DNA of 64,000 bases, from assembly GCF_022627325.1 (NCBI RefSeq), contig NZ_JAETZZ010000006.1, positions 62,001 through 126,000 of the forward strand, in the 5' to 3' direction. Each line of letters opens with the position of its first letter. Positions within the stretch are counted from its first letter, which is position 1. The position numbers and the translations under genes were made by a program. The stretch is from Pseudomonas putida (GTDB lineage Bacteria > Pseudomonadota > Gammaproteobacteria > Pseudomonadales > Pseudomonadaceae). The notes beneath the pieces were generated by a model, which had not been told where the DNA came from, did not search any database, and saw only the letters and a program-made list of their open reading frames with translations. This document shows, piece after piece, positions 8,936 through 17,531 of the stretch.

Positions 8936-10033
8936 TCAGGCCAGGTGCAGGTGGTTGTCCCAGAACCCGGAGGGCAAATCCATCGGCTGGCCGATCGGTG
9001 CCTGCTTGCGGCAATCATAGTAGCGGCAACGTCCCTGCCCGGAAGTCACGACGAAACCATCCTTCACCGCCCCGACCCCGGCACAGTCCGGCATCGGCGC
9101 ATCCAGCCTGACCGCGCCACTGTCCAGGTCCCAGACGAACAGACGGTTGGCCCGCGGCGCCGTCAGCGCCACCAGGCGCAGGTCGCTGTGGATCGCTACG
9201 CTGGCCGTGTACTGAGCCATGGCTTGCAGCTGGTGCTCGGGTACCGGGAACGCCTTGAACGGCTCGCCCGGGCGCTTGATGGCCAGCAGCTCGGCGGTTT
9301 CATCGGCATCGCCCATGAACTGCTGGCAGGCGGCGATGGTGCCATCACTGCCCACTGCCAGATGGCGCACGCTGTTCATTTGCTGAGCCAGCGTTTCCTT
9401 GCTCAGCAAGGTGCCGTCGCGCTGCATCAATACCAGGCTTGGCTCCATTGCGTTGAGGTTCATCTCGACCCGGCTTTCGGCCTCGGTACGAATCCCGCCA
9501 TTGGCCACGATCAGCGTCTCGCCATCTGGCAGCCATGCCACTTCATGCGGGCCGATGCCGTGGGTGGGGATCTCGCCGGTATGGACCAGGCGTTCACCTT
9601 CGAAACGGTACACGCCCAGCAGGCCACGCCCGGGGTCGGTCGTGTCATTCTCGGTGGCGTACAGCCATTCGCCGCTTTCATGAATCACGGCGTGCCCGTA
9701 AAAGTGCCGGTCAGGCCGCGACGAGACGGTCTGCAACAAGCGCCCGTCGCGCAGGTCGATCAGGTAGCTTTCGGTGCCGGGGCGGCGCGCGACGAACAGG
9801 GCGATCGGCAGTTGCGGATGGTTGATGATGGCATGGCAACGCTGGGCCACCTGGGTGCTGAACACCTGGGTACCGTCCAGGCGGAACCCGACGGCATAGT
9901 GCTTGCCGTCACCATCGTCACGCGCCGACAGCAGCAAAGGATCGCTGCCTTTGTTGCGCATCAGGCTCCAGCCCCCCAAGGTCAGGGCGCTGAGCAGAAC
10001 GCTACCGATTTTGAGTGCCTGGCGTCGCAGCAT
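8936..10033 (-). CDS. DUF1513 beta-propeller-like exported protein
   Basis: 365 residues. The N terminus MLRRQALKIGSVLLSALTLGGW resembles a signal sequence with paired arginines (R3-R4), although not a canonical twin-arginine motif. The rest contains repeated blade-like segments (for example GHAVIHESGEWLYATEND, GIGPHEVAWLPDGETLIVANGG, MNSVRHLAVGSDG), consistent with the DUF1513 family, predicted as a periplasmic propeller. Function is unknown. It is last in the imelysin cluster, two bases after the preceding gene, so it probably acts with the imelysin and di-heme proteins in periplasmic iron handling. That role is inference. Confidence 0.85.
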   Translation of the reverse strand: MLRRQALKIGSVLLSALTLGGWSLMRNKGSDPLLLSARDDGDGKHYAVGFRLDGTQVFSTQVAQRCHAIINHPQLPIALFVARRPGTESYLIDLRDGRLLQTVSSRPDRHFYGHAVIHESGEWLYATENDTTDPGRGLLGVYRFEGERLVHTGEIPTHGIGPHEVAWLPDGETLIVANGGIRTEAESRVEMNLNAMEPSLVLMQRDGTLLSKETLAQQMNSVRHLAVGSDGTIAACQQFMGDADETAELLAIKRPGEPFKAFPVPEHQLQAMAQYTASVAIHSDLRLVALTAPRANRLFVWDLDSGAVRLDAPMPDCAGVGAVKDGFVVTSGQGRCRYYDCRKQAPIGQPMDLPSGFWDNHLHLA

Positions 10034-10035
10034 GA

Positions 10036-11100
10036 TCAGTCACCGTCGTTGGCATTGAAGCCCAGCTGGATGTTCAACGCCTTGGCCAGTTCGCCTTCGT
10101 GCAGGCGATGCACGACGTTGAGGCTGTCGTAGATCTGGTTGAGGCGTTGCATGCCATCGTCGTCTGCCAGCAACTCGCCCAGGGGTTTCTGGTTGTCGGC
10201 CAGCAGTTTGAGCGAAGTAGCGTAAGCGTCGTCGATCTTTTGCGCCAGGGCTTTCTGGTCACTGCCCAGCAAGCTGCGCAGGCCCTGGTTGTCGACCCCG
10301 ACCCAGACTGCCTGAGCGGCCTTGAGGCTGGCTTCCAGGCTTTTGAGCGAGGCGTGGCTGCGCCAGGCTTCGGCCTGCAGGGGTTGCGCAATGCCTTTGC
10401 TCTGGCGACCCATCGGTGCACCGAGCTTCTTCTTGAGGGTATCCAGCGCAGTCACCTGTGCACGCAGCAGGTCGGCGATCGCCTCGTGCGAGTCGGCATA
10501 GCGCTGGTTGGGGAACTTGGTCATTTGCGAGAGCATGCCGTCGGTGCTGTTCCAGCCTTTGAGGATCTCTTCAGCCAAGGCCTTCTGGTGCTCACCGATG
10601 GCGACCAGCAGCGGGCAGTAGCGGGCTTTCTGCTCGGCGGTGGCGACATCCGGCTTGCTGTCGAACAGGATGTATTCGTAGGCCGACAGGCCGCGGACCA
10701 CGACGCTGGACTTGCCCAGGGTCTGGGCGTCGATCGGCTTGTCGCCATTGACCAACTGCTCGACCTGGCGACCGACCAGGTTCTTCTTGTCGGGCCAGAA
10801 CTGCACCTGCCAGGCGCGGTTGCCCTCGGCCAGGGGGCCGACCAGCAGTGGCTGCAACTCGGCCCAGGCTTTTTGCGCGTTGAGGAAGTCGGCGCGGGCG
10901 CTGTCCAGGCTTTCTTTGCCTTCGCAGTAGGCCAAGGCACTGGCGGCCAGTTGGCGGTCGGCTTCGACCCAGCGGCTGTAGGTCGGCAGGATCACCTGCT
11001 TGGCGATAGCGGCCGAAGCCACGGCCTGCGGGTCCTGCGGCGAGCAGGCGCCCAGAGCGAGTGCGGCGAGGCTGGTGAACAACAGTTTGGGTCGGAACAT
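10036..11100 (-). CDS. Imelysin-like lipoprotein, motif-degenerate paralogue
   Basis: 354 residues. The signal peptide ends in a lipobox (LALGAC, cysteine 19), so it is a lipoprotein. The all-helical body resembles imelysin (ILPTYSRWVEADRQL; LVGRQVEQLV). At the position where imelysins carry GxHxxE, this protein reads GLSAYEYILFDS: the glutamate is kept but the histidine is absent. Imelysin-like proteins, including EfeO and IcmP relatives, are iron-regulated periplasmic or surface proteins. It lies 18 bases downstream of the di-heme cytochrome gene and two bases upstream of the DUF1513 gene. Confidence 0.85.
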   Translation of the reverse strand: MFRPKLLFTSLAALALGACSPQDPQAVASAAIAKQVILPTYSRWVEADRQLAASALAYCEGKESLDSARADFLNAQKAWAELQPLLVGPLAEGNRAWQVQFWPDKKNLVGRQVEQLVNGDKPIDAQTLGKSSVVVRGLSAYEYILFDSKPDVATAEQKARYCPLLVAIGEHQKALAEEILKGWNSTDGMLSQMTKFPNQRYADSHEAIADLLRAQVTALDTLKKKLGAPMGRQSKGIAQPLQAEAWRSHASLKSLEASLKAAQAVWVGVDNQGLRSLLGSDQKALAQKIDDAYATSLKLLADNQKPLGELLADDDGMQRLNQIYDSLNVVHRLHEGELAKALNIQLGFNANDGD

Positions 11101-11118
11101 GCCCGGCTCCTTGCGCTT

Positions 11119-12546
11119 TTAAAGTGAGTTCAGGAAAGCCAGCAACGCAGCGCGCTGCTCGGCATTGAAGGTCAACACATGATCGCGTGCGGCCTGCGCT
11201 TCGCCGCCGTGCCAGAGCACGGCCTCGAGCAGGTTGCGGGCGCGGCCGTCATGCAGGTACTGGGTGTGGCCACTGACCACTGGGCTGAGGCCGATGCCCC
11301 ACAGCGGTGGGGTCCGCCAGTCTTGGCCGTTGGCGGTAAATTCGGTGCGGTCGTCGGCAAGGCCCGGGCCCATGTCGTGCAGCAGCAGGTCGCTGTAGGG
11401 GCGAATCACTTGCCCGGCCAGCTCTGGTTCGCTGGCGTCGGCGGCCGTGGTGAACTGCGGGGTGTGGCAACCCTGGCAGCCGGCCTGGTAGAACAGGTTC
11501 TTGCCGGCCAGCACTTGCGGGGCGCCGACGTCGCGCCGGGCTGGCACGCCCAGGTTGCGGGTGTAGAAGGTGACCAGGCGCAGGATGTTGTCGCTGACTT
11601 CTTTTTCACCGTTGGCGCCATCGCCATTGGGCGCTGCAAGGCAATCGCGCTGCGCCGGGGTACAGTCGTCCCGGGGCTGCAGGGTGCTGGTCAAACCCAT
11701 GTCACCCGCAAAGGCGTGCACGTTCTGCTGGTTGACGTTTGGCTGCCCGGCCTTCCAGCCAAAGCGGCCGACCACCGTCTTGCCCAGGGCGTCGTCCCAC
11801 ACCCGGTTGGCCCGGCCGCGAATACCGTCGCGATTGCGATCGTCGGGGTCCTCGTTGGCCAGAATCTGAGCTTGCGGGATGGCTTCGAGCAGCCCCAGGC
11901 CGATCATGGGCGGTGCCACGCGTGCCGAGAACCGGGTGTCAGGGTGCATCGGCCCATAGCCGAGCCGGGTGATGTGCAGGGTAGGAAGACGCAGTTCGAC
12001 CTGGTGGCCGTCCCTGAAGGTGACCGTCTGATGGTCGTAAGTCACGCGCACCTTGCCTTCCGGGGCCACGCCTGGGTTGGCCATGTCCTGCAACTGGGTG
12101 CCATAGACCGGCTCAGGAACCACGCCCAGGCGCTCGATTTCATTTGCCAGGTAAGGCTGGTCGGGGATCGACAGGCGCACGAGCATCGACACCGCGTTGC
12201 TGTCGCCAGGCTCTGGCGGATGGCCACGGCCATCGCGTACGTGGCAGTTCTGGCAGGCGTTGGTGTTGAACAGTGGCCCCAGGCCGTCGCGTGCAGTGGT
12301 GGTGGACGGGGCGATCACCCAGGGGTTGCGGAAGAAACTGTTGCCTACGGCAAAGTCCAGGCGCCGCTCGGGCGACAGGTTGGCCGAGGGCAGGGAAAAG
12401 GCATTGCGGTCGTTGCGCTGGACAGTCGCCTGGCCACCTGACAGCGCTTCGCCTGGCTCTGCCTGGGTGAAACGCGGGGCGTCATCACAGGCGGCGAGGG
12501 CGAGGGCCAGCAGCAAAGGGGAGAGTCGGGACAGCGACAAGGACAT
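11119..12546 (-). CDS. Di-heme c-type cytochrome lipoprotein (thiol oxidoreductase/peroxidase-like family)
   Basis: 475 residues. A lipobox near residue 20 (ALAAC) predicts a lipoprotein. Two covalent heme sites are visible: C98-Q-N-C-H102 and C357-Q-G-C-H361. The family is often annotated as thiol oxidoreductase or di-heme peroxidase-like; its true electron partner is unknown. Ligands and substrates cannot be assigned from sequence. It sits between icmP and the second imelysin gene, which suggests an electron-transfer step in the imelysin system, such as ferric/ferrous cycling. That function is inference. The upstream 276-base gap carries a REP pair, so part of the transcript may end before it. 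Confidence 0.88.
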   Translation of the reverse strand: MSLSLSRLSPLLLALALAACDDAPRFTQAEPGEALSGGQATVQRNDRNAFSLPSANLSPERRLDFAVGNSFFRNPWVIAPSTTTARDGLGPLFNTNACQNCHVRDGRGHPPEPGDSNAVSMLVRLSIPDQPYLANEIERLGVVPEPVYGTQLQDMANPGVAPEGKVRVTYDHQTVTFRDGHQVELRLPTLHITRLGYGPMHPDTRFSARVAPPMIGLGLLEAIPQAQILANEDPDDRNRDGIRGRANRVWDDALGKTVVGRFGWKAGQPNVNQQNVHAFAGDMGLTSTLQPRDDCTPAQRDCLAAPNGDGANGEKEVSDNILRLVTFYTRNLGVPARRDVGAPQVLAGKNLFYQAGCQGCHTPQFTTAADASEPELAGQVIRPYSDLLLHDMGPGLADDRTEFTANGQDWRTPPLWGIGLSPVVSGHTQYLHDGRARNLLEAVLWHGGEAQAARDHVLTFNAEQRAALLAFLNSL

Positions 12547-12652
12547 GCAAAATCCTGGGCGTGGGCGAAAAAGCGGCGTGCAAGCTTAGCAGGCTGAGGT
12601 TTTTTGAATAAGAGGAATTTGCAATTGCTGGATGAAACAGCTGTCATTTTTG

Positions 12653-12747
12653 TCGGCCCCATCGCCGGCAAGCCAGGTCCTCAGGTACCACGCAGCATTC
12701 AAGTACTGCGTGGTCGCCGTTGGAGCTGGCTTGCCGGTGAAGGGGGC
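12653..12747. repeat. REP-type inverted pair between icmP and the di-heme gene
   Basis: CCCCATCGCCGGCAAGCCAG near 12657 is answered by its near reverse complement near 12726 (CTGGCTTGCCGGTGAAGGGG). Inside lies a second palindrome, ACCACGCAG...CTGCGTGGT (12687-12714). The nested arrangement is a REP doublet of the kind common in P. putida intergenic DNA. The surrounding gap 12547-12822 shows no gene. Confidence 0.8.
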
Positions 12748-12822
12748 TGCCTGGCAGCCCTGATAGCGCTCAATGACTGGCATTAGCCAGAAGGCCGCGC
12801 CAAGTTGCCTGGCAATGCCGAA

Positions 12823-14160
12823 TCAGAATTCGTGATCGGCAGTGTCCGGGTTCAGGTTGGCAATGCCCAGCTTGCCCGCAGCCTGCTCGATCGCACCGGT
12901 CTGCTTGACCAGCGAGGCAATGGCGTCACGCACGACCTGGTTGCCGGCAGCATTGTCGGCAGCGATCAGTTGGTCGTAGTGCTCGCCTTTGAGCGCGTGG
13001 TCGACGATGACCTGAAGCTTGGCCTCGGTCGCTTCCAGGTCGGCCTTGAGGGTAGCGTCGGCGGCCGGGTCGGCCTTGGCCACGAGCGACGACAGGCTTG
13101 GGCCGGTCAGCTGGGTGCCGTCGGTGCGGGTGTACTCGCCCAGGTAGACATTGCGGATGCCCTTGGCGTCGTAGAAGTGCGAGTAGTGGGTGTTGTCACT
13201 GAAACAGTCCTGCTCGTCTTCCGGCGAGTTGGCTTCCAGCGAGACCTTCATGCGCTCGCCCGCCAGTTCGCCCAGCGACAGGCTGCCCATGCCGAACAGC
13301 ATCTTGCGCAGGCCGTCGGTGGCAGGCTCGGCTTCCAGCGTGGCGCGGTAGTTGTCGGCGACGTTCGGCGCCCAGTTGCCGACCATTTCTTCGAGGTCCT
13401 TGACCAGCAGCTCGGTGACCGCCTTCAGGTAGGCGCGGCGACGCTCGTTGTGGCCACCGGTGGCGCCTTCACCTTCGAGGTAGTCGGAAGCAGGGCGGTT
13501 GCCTGCGCCCGGGCCGGTGCCGTTGAGGTCCTGGCCCCAGAGCAGGAATTCGATGGCGTGGTAGCCCGTGGCGACGTTGGCTTCGGAGCCGCCCAGTTCG
13601 TTCAGGCTGGCCAGCTTCTCAGGGGTGATGTCCTTGACATCGACCTTCTCCTCGCCGACCTGGATCTCGGTATTGGCGATGATGTTGGCGCTTGCAGCCG
13701 GGTTGCCCAGCGCATGTTCGTAGCTCGTGTCGACGTAGTCGATCAGGCCTTCGTCAAGCGGCCAGGCGTTCACCTGGCCTTCCCAGTCGTCGATGATGGT
13801 GTTGCCGAAGCGGAAGGCTTCGCTCTGCAGGTACGGTACGCGTGCTGCAGCCCAGGCTTCTTTGGCCGCTTTGAGGGTGTCGTCGTTGGGCTTGGCGAGG
13901 AATGCATCGATGGCCGTTTGCAGGGACTTGGCGGTGCTCAGCGAGTCGCTGTAAACGGCGTAGACCATCTCGGTGTAATGCTTGACCACGGCCTTGCCGG
14001 CCGCTTCGTCGACAGCAGCCGGAGCCGCAGCGGCGGTGCTGGCAGCAGCAGGTGCCGCAGCTTGCGGGGCGGCGGCCTTCTCGTCCTTGCTTTCACCGCA
14101 ACCGGCGAGAGCGATGGCGATGGCCAGCAGACTGGCGGTGGCCAGAGGCTTACGAATCAT
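12823..14160 (-). CDS. icmP: Imelysin-family lipoprotein IcmP-like
   Basis: 445 residues. The lipobox ALAGC21 makes it a lipoprotein. A roughly 25-residue Ala/Pro linker (30-55) precedes the helical imelysin domain. The family motif GxHxxE is intact as G199-Y-H201-A-I-E204 within GYHAIEFLLWGQD. IcmP of P. aeruginosa was described as an insulin-cleaving metalloprotease; later imelysin work favours an iron-binding or uptake role, so the enzymatic label is uncertain. Start chosen at the ATG that gives a clean signal peptide; the open frame extends 37 codons further. First gene of the cluster; a Fur-like box lies 64 bases upstream. Confidence 0.9.
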   Translation of the reverse strand: MIRKPLATASLLAIAIALAGCGESKDEKAAAPQAAAPAAASTAAAAPAAVDEAAGKAVVKHYTEMVYAVYSDSLSTAKSLQTAIDAFLAKPNDDTLKAAKEAWAAARVPYLQSEAFRFGNTIIDDWEGQVNAWPLDEGLIDYVDTSYEHALGNPAASANIIANTEIQVGEEKVDVKDITPEKLASLNELGGSEANVATGYHAIEFLLWGQDLNGTGPGAGNRPASDYLEGEGATGGHNERRRAYLKAVTELLVKDLEEMVGNWAPNVADNYRATLEAEPATDGLRKMLFGMGSLSLGELAGERMKVSLEANSPEDEQDCFSDNTHYSHFYDAKGIRNVYLGEYTRTDGTQLTGPSLSSLVAKADPAADATLKADLEATEAKLQVIVDHALKGEHYDQLIAADNAAGNQVVRDAIASLVKQTGAIEQAAGKLGIANLNPDTADHEF

Positions 14161-14223
14161 TGTTGGTTTCCCTGCGTCGTGTGGTTGGACAGTGCGCCGT
14201 GGCACGTAAAACGACAACATCAT

Positions 14224-14242
14224 GCGAAAGATTTGCATTTGC
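14224..14242 (-). promoter_or_regulatory. Candidate Fur box before icmP
   Basis: Read on the minus strand the 19 bases are GCAAATGCAAATCTTTCGC, which match the canonical GATAATGATAATCATTATC at 12 of 19 positions. Placement 64 bases before the icmP start suits repression of an iron-starvation promoter. Evidence is the match and the imelysin context only. Confidence 0.45.
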
Positions 14243-14307
14243 TGTAAAGGGGTGGTGGCGCAATTAGGCAAATGCCGGCAACGCGCTGGAGCCAGCAGGG
14301 GCAGGGG

Positions 14308-16359
14308 TTATAACGCAGAAACCTGATTGCGCTGGGCCTGGCGCAGGAAACTGGTCAGCTCGCGTGCCGACAGTGGCTTGCTGTAGTGATAGCCCTGACC
14401 TTCATGGCAGCCTTGGGCGATGATGTAGGCTTCCTGCTCGGACGTCTCCACGCCCTCGGCGATCACCTGCATGCCCAGGCTTTTGCCCAACTGGATGATT
14501 GCCCGAACGATGGTGGCATCGTCATCGTCGTCGAGCAGGTCCTGGACGAAGCTCTTGTCGATCTTGATCTTGTCCAGGGGCAGCGACTTGAGATAGCTGA
14601 GCGACGAGTAACCGGTGCCGAAGTCGTCAATGGCGATCATCGCACCGGAGCGGCGCAGGCTGAGCAGATGCTGGGCGGCGGTGCTGATGTCTTCCATCAG
14701 GCCGGTTTCGGTCACTTCCAGCTCCAGGCTGCGCGGTGGCAGACGGTAAGCCTGCAGCAGATTGTTGACCACGCGCGGAAGTTCGTTGTGATGCAGTTGC
14801 ACGGTGGACAGGTTGACTGCCATGCGCAATTCGCTGAAGCCCAGGTCGTGCCATTCACGCAGTTGCCTGCAGGCCTGGTCGAGTACCCACTCGCCGATGG
14901 CGATGATGTTGCCGTTCTGTTCGGCCAGCGGGATGAACTGGTCCGGCGGGACCATGCCCAGTTCAGGGTGCTGCCAGCGCAGCAAGGCTTCGACGCCGAC
15001 CACGCGGTGGTCGCGGTAGCTGATCTGCGGTTGGTAAACAAGGAACAACTGGTTGCGCGACAACGCCTCGCGCAGGTCTTTTTCCAATTCACGGCGCCGG
15101 CGCATCTCGCTGTCGACGCTGGCGATGTAGAACTGGTAGCGGTTGCGCGAGCGGGCCTTGGCCAACGTCATGGTCTGCTCGGCCTTTTGCAGCAGCTTCT
15201 CGGTGCTGTCGCCGTCTTCAGGGAACAGGGTGATGCCGATGGTGGCGCGCAGGCGAATCTGCTGGTGGTCCAGGTCGAATGGCGCTTCCAGGTCGTCGAG
15301 GATGCTCTGCGCCAGTTCTGCGGCCTCGTAGGGCTGTTCGATATTGGCCTGCACCAGGGCGAACTGGTCGCCACCCAGGCGCGCCAGCGCCCCCAGGCGG
15401 CCACTGTGGGCGCGCAGGCGGTCAGCCAGGGCGAGCAGCAATTGGTCGCCGACCTGATAGCTGAACTGCTCGTTTATGCCTTTGAAGTCGTCCAGGCCTA
15501 CGCACAGTACGGCAACGCGATGCTGCAGGCGGGAGCCGTCTGTAAGGATCTTGTCGAGCTGTGCCTGGAGTTGCTGGCGGTTCGGCAGCCCGGTCAGGAA
15601 ATCGTATTGGGCCATGCGTTGCAGGCTGTTTTCGGCTTCATGGCGCAGATGGGTATTGCGCTCGATCGAGGCCAGCAGCTGGTTGGCCGTATTGACCCAG
15701 ATGCCCAGTTCGTTTTTTTCATGGCCTTTGAGCAACGGAATCTGATGCTGGCTGGGGCGGTCAGGGTTGATCTGGGTGAGGTGCTCGATGATTTCCGACA
15801 GCGGCTTGGTCAGCAGCCAGTGGTAGACCAGGTACAGCACCAGGCCCATGGCCAGGGCGCGCAGCACGCCGGAAATGAAGATGATGACGGCGTTGAGCAG
15901 GAAACCTTCACCGTAGGCGGCAGTGTCCAGGGTGATGCTCAGGTCACCGTAGTACTCGCTGTAGGGGCCGCGGCCGACCAATTGCGTGGTGTAGGTGCGT
16001 TCCTGGCCAAGGAGCAGGTCGGTCAACCAGCGTACTGGCGAGTCCTGCAGCGGGCGGGACTTTTCGGCGAGCATGGTTTCATTGGGGTGGCCGATGGAAG
16101 CCTGGCGCACAGAATTGTCTTGGAAGAGGCCTTCCATGACCTGCATGCCCATTTCCCGGTCGAGGCTGTAGACCGCCTGGGTCGAGGGGTCACGGAACAT
16201 GTCGAGGATGCGATGGGCGTCGTTGTCGACGGTCTGGCGGGTCTTGTAGGTGTCATACACGATCTGCGCGCAGCTGAGAACGACACCGACCGCCAGCGCC
16301 GAAAGGAGCACGACCCTGAGCAACTTGACCGATAAGCTGTTCCGCAATTCCAGCTTCAA
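14308..16359 (-). CDS. bifA: BifA, membrane c-di-GMP phosphodiesterase (GGDEF-EAL)
   Basis: 683 residues. TM1 is at about 12-32, a periplasmic domain at 33-150, TM2 at about 158-183, a HAMP-like linker, a GGDEF domain (about 250-410) with degenerate signature GGDQF at 329-333, and an EAL domain with EALLR at 457-461 and the later DDFGTGYSSLSYL. BifA degrades c-di-GMP and promotes biofilm dispersal and swarming; in P. aeruginosa the GGDQF site is also non-consensus. The start is TTG: AAGGAAA stands eight bases before it and no ATG fits. The gene is bracketed by icmP and sodB, as in P. aeruginosa. Confidence 0.95.
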   Translation of the reverse strand: MKLELRNSLSVKLLRVVLLSALAVGVVLSCAQIVYDTYKTRQTVDNDAHRILDMFRDPSTQAVYSLDREMGMQVMEGLFQDNSVRQASIGHPNETMLAEKSRPLQDSPVRWLTDLLLGQERTYTTQLVGRGPYSEYYGDLSITLDTAAYGEGFLLNAVIIFISGVLRALAMGLVLYLVYHWLLTKPLSEIIEHLTQINPDRPSQHQIPLLKGHEKNELGIWVNTANQLLASIERNTHLRHEAENSLQRMAQYDFLTGLPNRQQLQAQLDKILTDGSRLQHRVAVLCVGLDDFKGINEQFSYQVGDQLLLALADRLRAHSGRLGALARLGGDQFALVQANIEQPYEAAELAQSILDDLEAPFDLDHQQIRLRATIGITLFPEDGDSTEKLLQKAEQTMTLAKARSRNRYQFYIASVDSEMRRRRELEKDLREALSRNQLFLVYQPQISYRDHRVVGVEALLRWQHPELGMVPPDQFIPLAEQNGNIIAIGEWVLDQACRQLREWHDLGFSELRMAVNLSTVQLHHNELPRVVNNLLQAYRLPPRSLELEVTETGLMEDISTAAQHLLSLRRSGAMIAIDDFGTGYSSLSYLKSLPLDKIKIDKSFVQDLLDDDDDATIVRAIIQLGKSLGMQVIAEGVETSEQEAYIIAQGCHEGQGYHYSKPLSARELTSFLRQAQRNQVSAL

Positions 16360-16581
16360 TGGGGTTTCCTTAATCCATGCAATGGCATCATTTTGCCATT
16401 AACCTTGGCAATACACTATCGGCCGGTGGGCTGCCCTTAGCAGTGTATCGGTTGCCTGACCCTGCAACTTGAGTGCGCTGTTGCGAACTTCCAGACGTTT
16501 GATGTTAGCGCGCTATGCGGGGTGAGCAAGAGCCGCTGAGAAAACTGTTGATGGGCAGGCTGGGATGCCGGCGCCGGCCAT

Positions 16582-16611
16582 AAAAAAACCCGGCACATGG
16601 CCGGGTTTCTT
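16582..16611 (-). terminator. Terminator of sodB
   Basis: On the minus strand AAACCCGGCC-ATG-TGCCGGGTTTTTTT forms a strong stem and T-run 17 bases after the sodB stop. The rest of the 269-base gap up to bifA (16360-16628) presumably holds the bifA promoter; no motif stood out. Confidence 0.88.
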
Positions 16612-16628
16612 GGTCAAGGCGCTGGCAA

Positions 16629-17225
16629 TCAGGCCTTGAAGGTCTTGCCTTCGAACTGTTCGGCAACGAAGGCCCAGTTGACCAGGTTCCAGAATGCCTC
16701 GACGTACTTGGGACGCAGGTTGCGGTAGTCGATGTAGTAGGCGTGTTCCCAGACGTCGCAGGTCAGCAGCGGGGTGTCGCCGCTGGTCAGCGGGCAGCCG
16801 GCACCGATGGTGCTGGCCAGGGCCAGGGAGCCGTCGGCTTTCTTGACCAGCCAGCCCCAGCCGGAGCCGAAGGTGCCAACCGAGGTCTTGGTGAACTCTT
16901 CTTTGAACTTGTCGAAGGAACCGAATGCGGCGTTGATGGCTTCAGCCAGTGCACCGGTAGGCTGGCCACCGCCGTTTGGCGACAGGCAGTTCCAGTAGAA
17001 GGTGTGGTTCCAGACTTGAGCGGCGTTGTTGAAGATGCCGCCCGAAGAGCTCTTGACGATCTCTTCCAGGGTCTTGCCTTCGAATTCGGTGCCTGGGACC
17101 AGGTTGTTCAGGTTCACGACGTAGGTGTTGTGGTGCTTGTCGTGGTGATACTCCAGGGTTTCCTTGGAGATGTGCGGCTGCAGGGCATCGTGGGCGTACG
17201 GCAGCGGCGGCAATTCAAAAGCCAT
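16629..17225 (-). CDS. sodB: Iron superoxide dismutase SodB
   Basis: 198 residues, normal for Fe-SOD. Metal ligands are visible: H27 in [11 protein letters not shown], the histidine in [10 protein letters not shown], and Asp and His in [11 protein letters not shown]. Residues such as the GGGIFNN-type segment ([15 protein letters not shown]) and [20 protein letters not shown] favour the iron rather than the manganese enzyme. It dismutates superoxide in the cytosol. Monocistronic, with its own terminator. Confidence 0.97.
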   Translation of the reverse strand: MAFELPPLPYAHDALQPHISKETLEYHHDKHHNTYVVNLNNLVPGTEFEGKTLEEIVKSSSGGIFNNAAQVWNHTFYWNCLSPNGGGQPTGALAEAINAAFGSFDKFKEEFTKTSVGTFGSGWGWLVKKADGSLALASTIGAGCPLTSGDTPLLTCDVWEHAYYIDYRNLRPKYVEAFWNLVNWAFVAEQFEGKTFKA

Positions 17226-17531
17226 GGTGGATCTCCTGATTCAGGTCTAGTTCGCGGTTTGCGCAAGGCCGATCACGGGCGGCCCTATGTGCGTCGGCGA
17301 GTTTGTACTCTTTGCGACGCAAGGGCTGGATCATAGCACCAGCCCCGGCGCATAACCACGCAACAAAGATAGGGAATAGAGGTTCCAGAGCGGTTGCCCG
17401 CCGCCGACGGGTGGCGCCCCGGGGCAGGAGAGCGGCAAGCTTCAAGCTTCAAGCTGCAAGTAGAAGCGGACCGCGTACAGTCTTGCCGCTTGCCGCTTGC
17501 CGCTTGCCGCTTGCCGCTTGCCGCTTGCAGC
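17226..17531. other. Gap between sodB and argO: sodB promoter region and heptad-repeat element
   Basis: This 306-base interval has no plausible gene. The sodB-proximal 200 bases should contain the sodB promoter; I could not assign -10 and -35 boxes with confidence. The argO-proximal part is the heptanucleotide-repeat hairpin described separately. Confidence 0.6.
17432..17530. repeat. Mirrored heptanucleotide-repeat hairpin, copy 1
   Basis: The left arm is a run of seven-base units (GCGGCAA, GCTTCAA, GCTTCAA, GCTGCAA). The right arm is six perfect tandem copies of CTTGCCG (17482-17523) followed by CTTGCAG. The arms are reverse complements in composition, so a long hairpin with slip-able pairing can form. 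It ends at the argO stop codon. Confidence 0.85.

Noticed and set aside
12604..12786. 60-codon open frame in the gap before icmP
   Set aside because: It runs through the REP inverted repeats and has no family or ribosome-site support.
14386..16335. 649-codon plus-strand open frame
   Set aside because: Exact antisense shadow of bifA in GC-rich DNA, with no ribosome site or family features.
17482..17530. CRISPR-like or coding tandem repeat
   Set aside because: The units are only seven bases with no spacers and have a mirrored arm, so this is an intergenic hairpin repeat.
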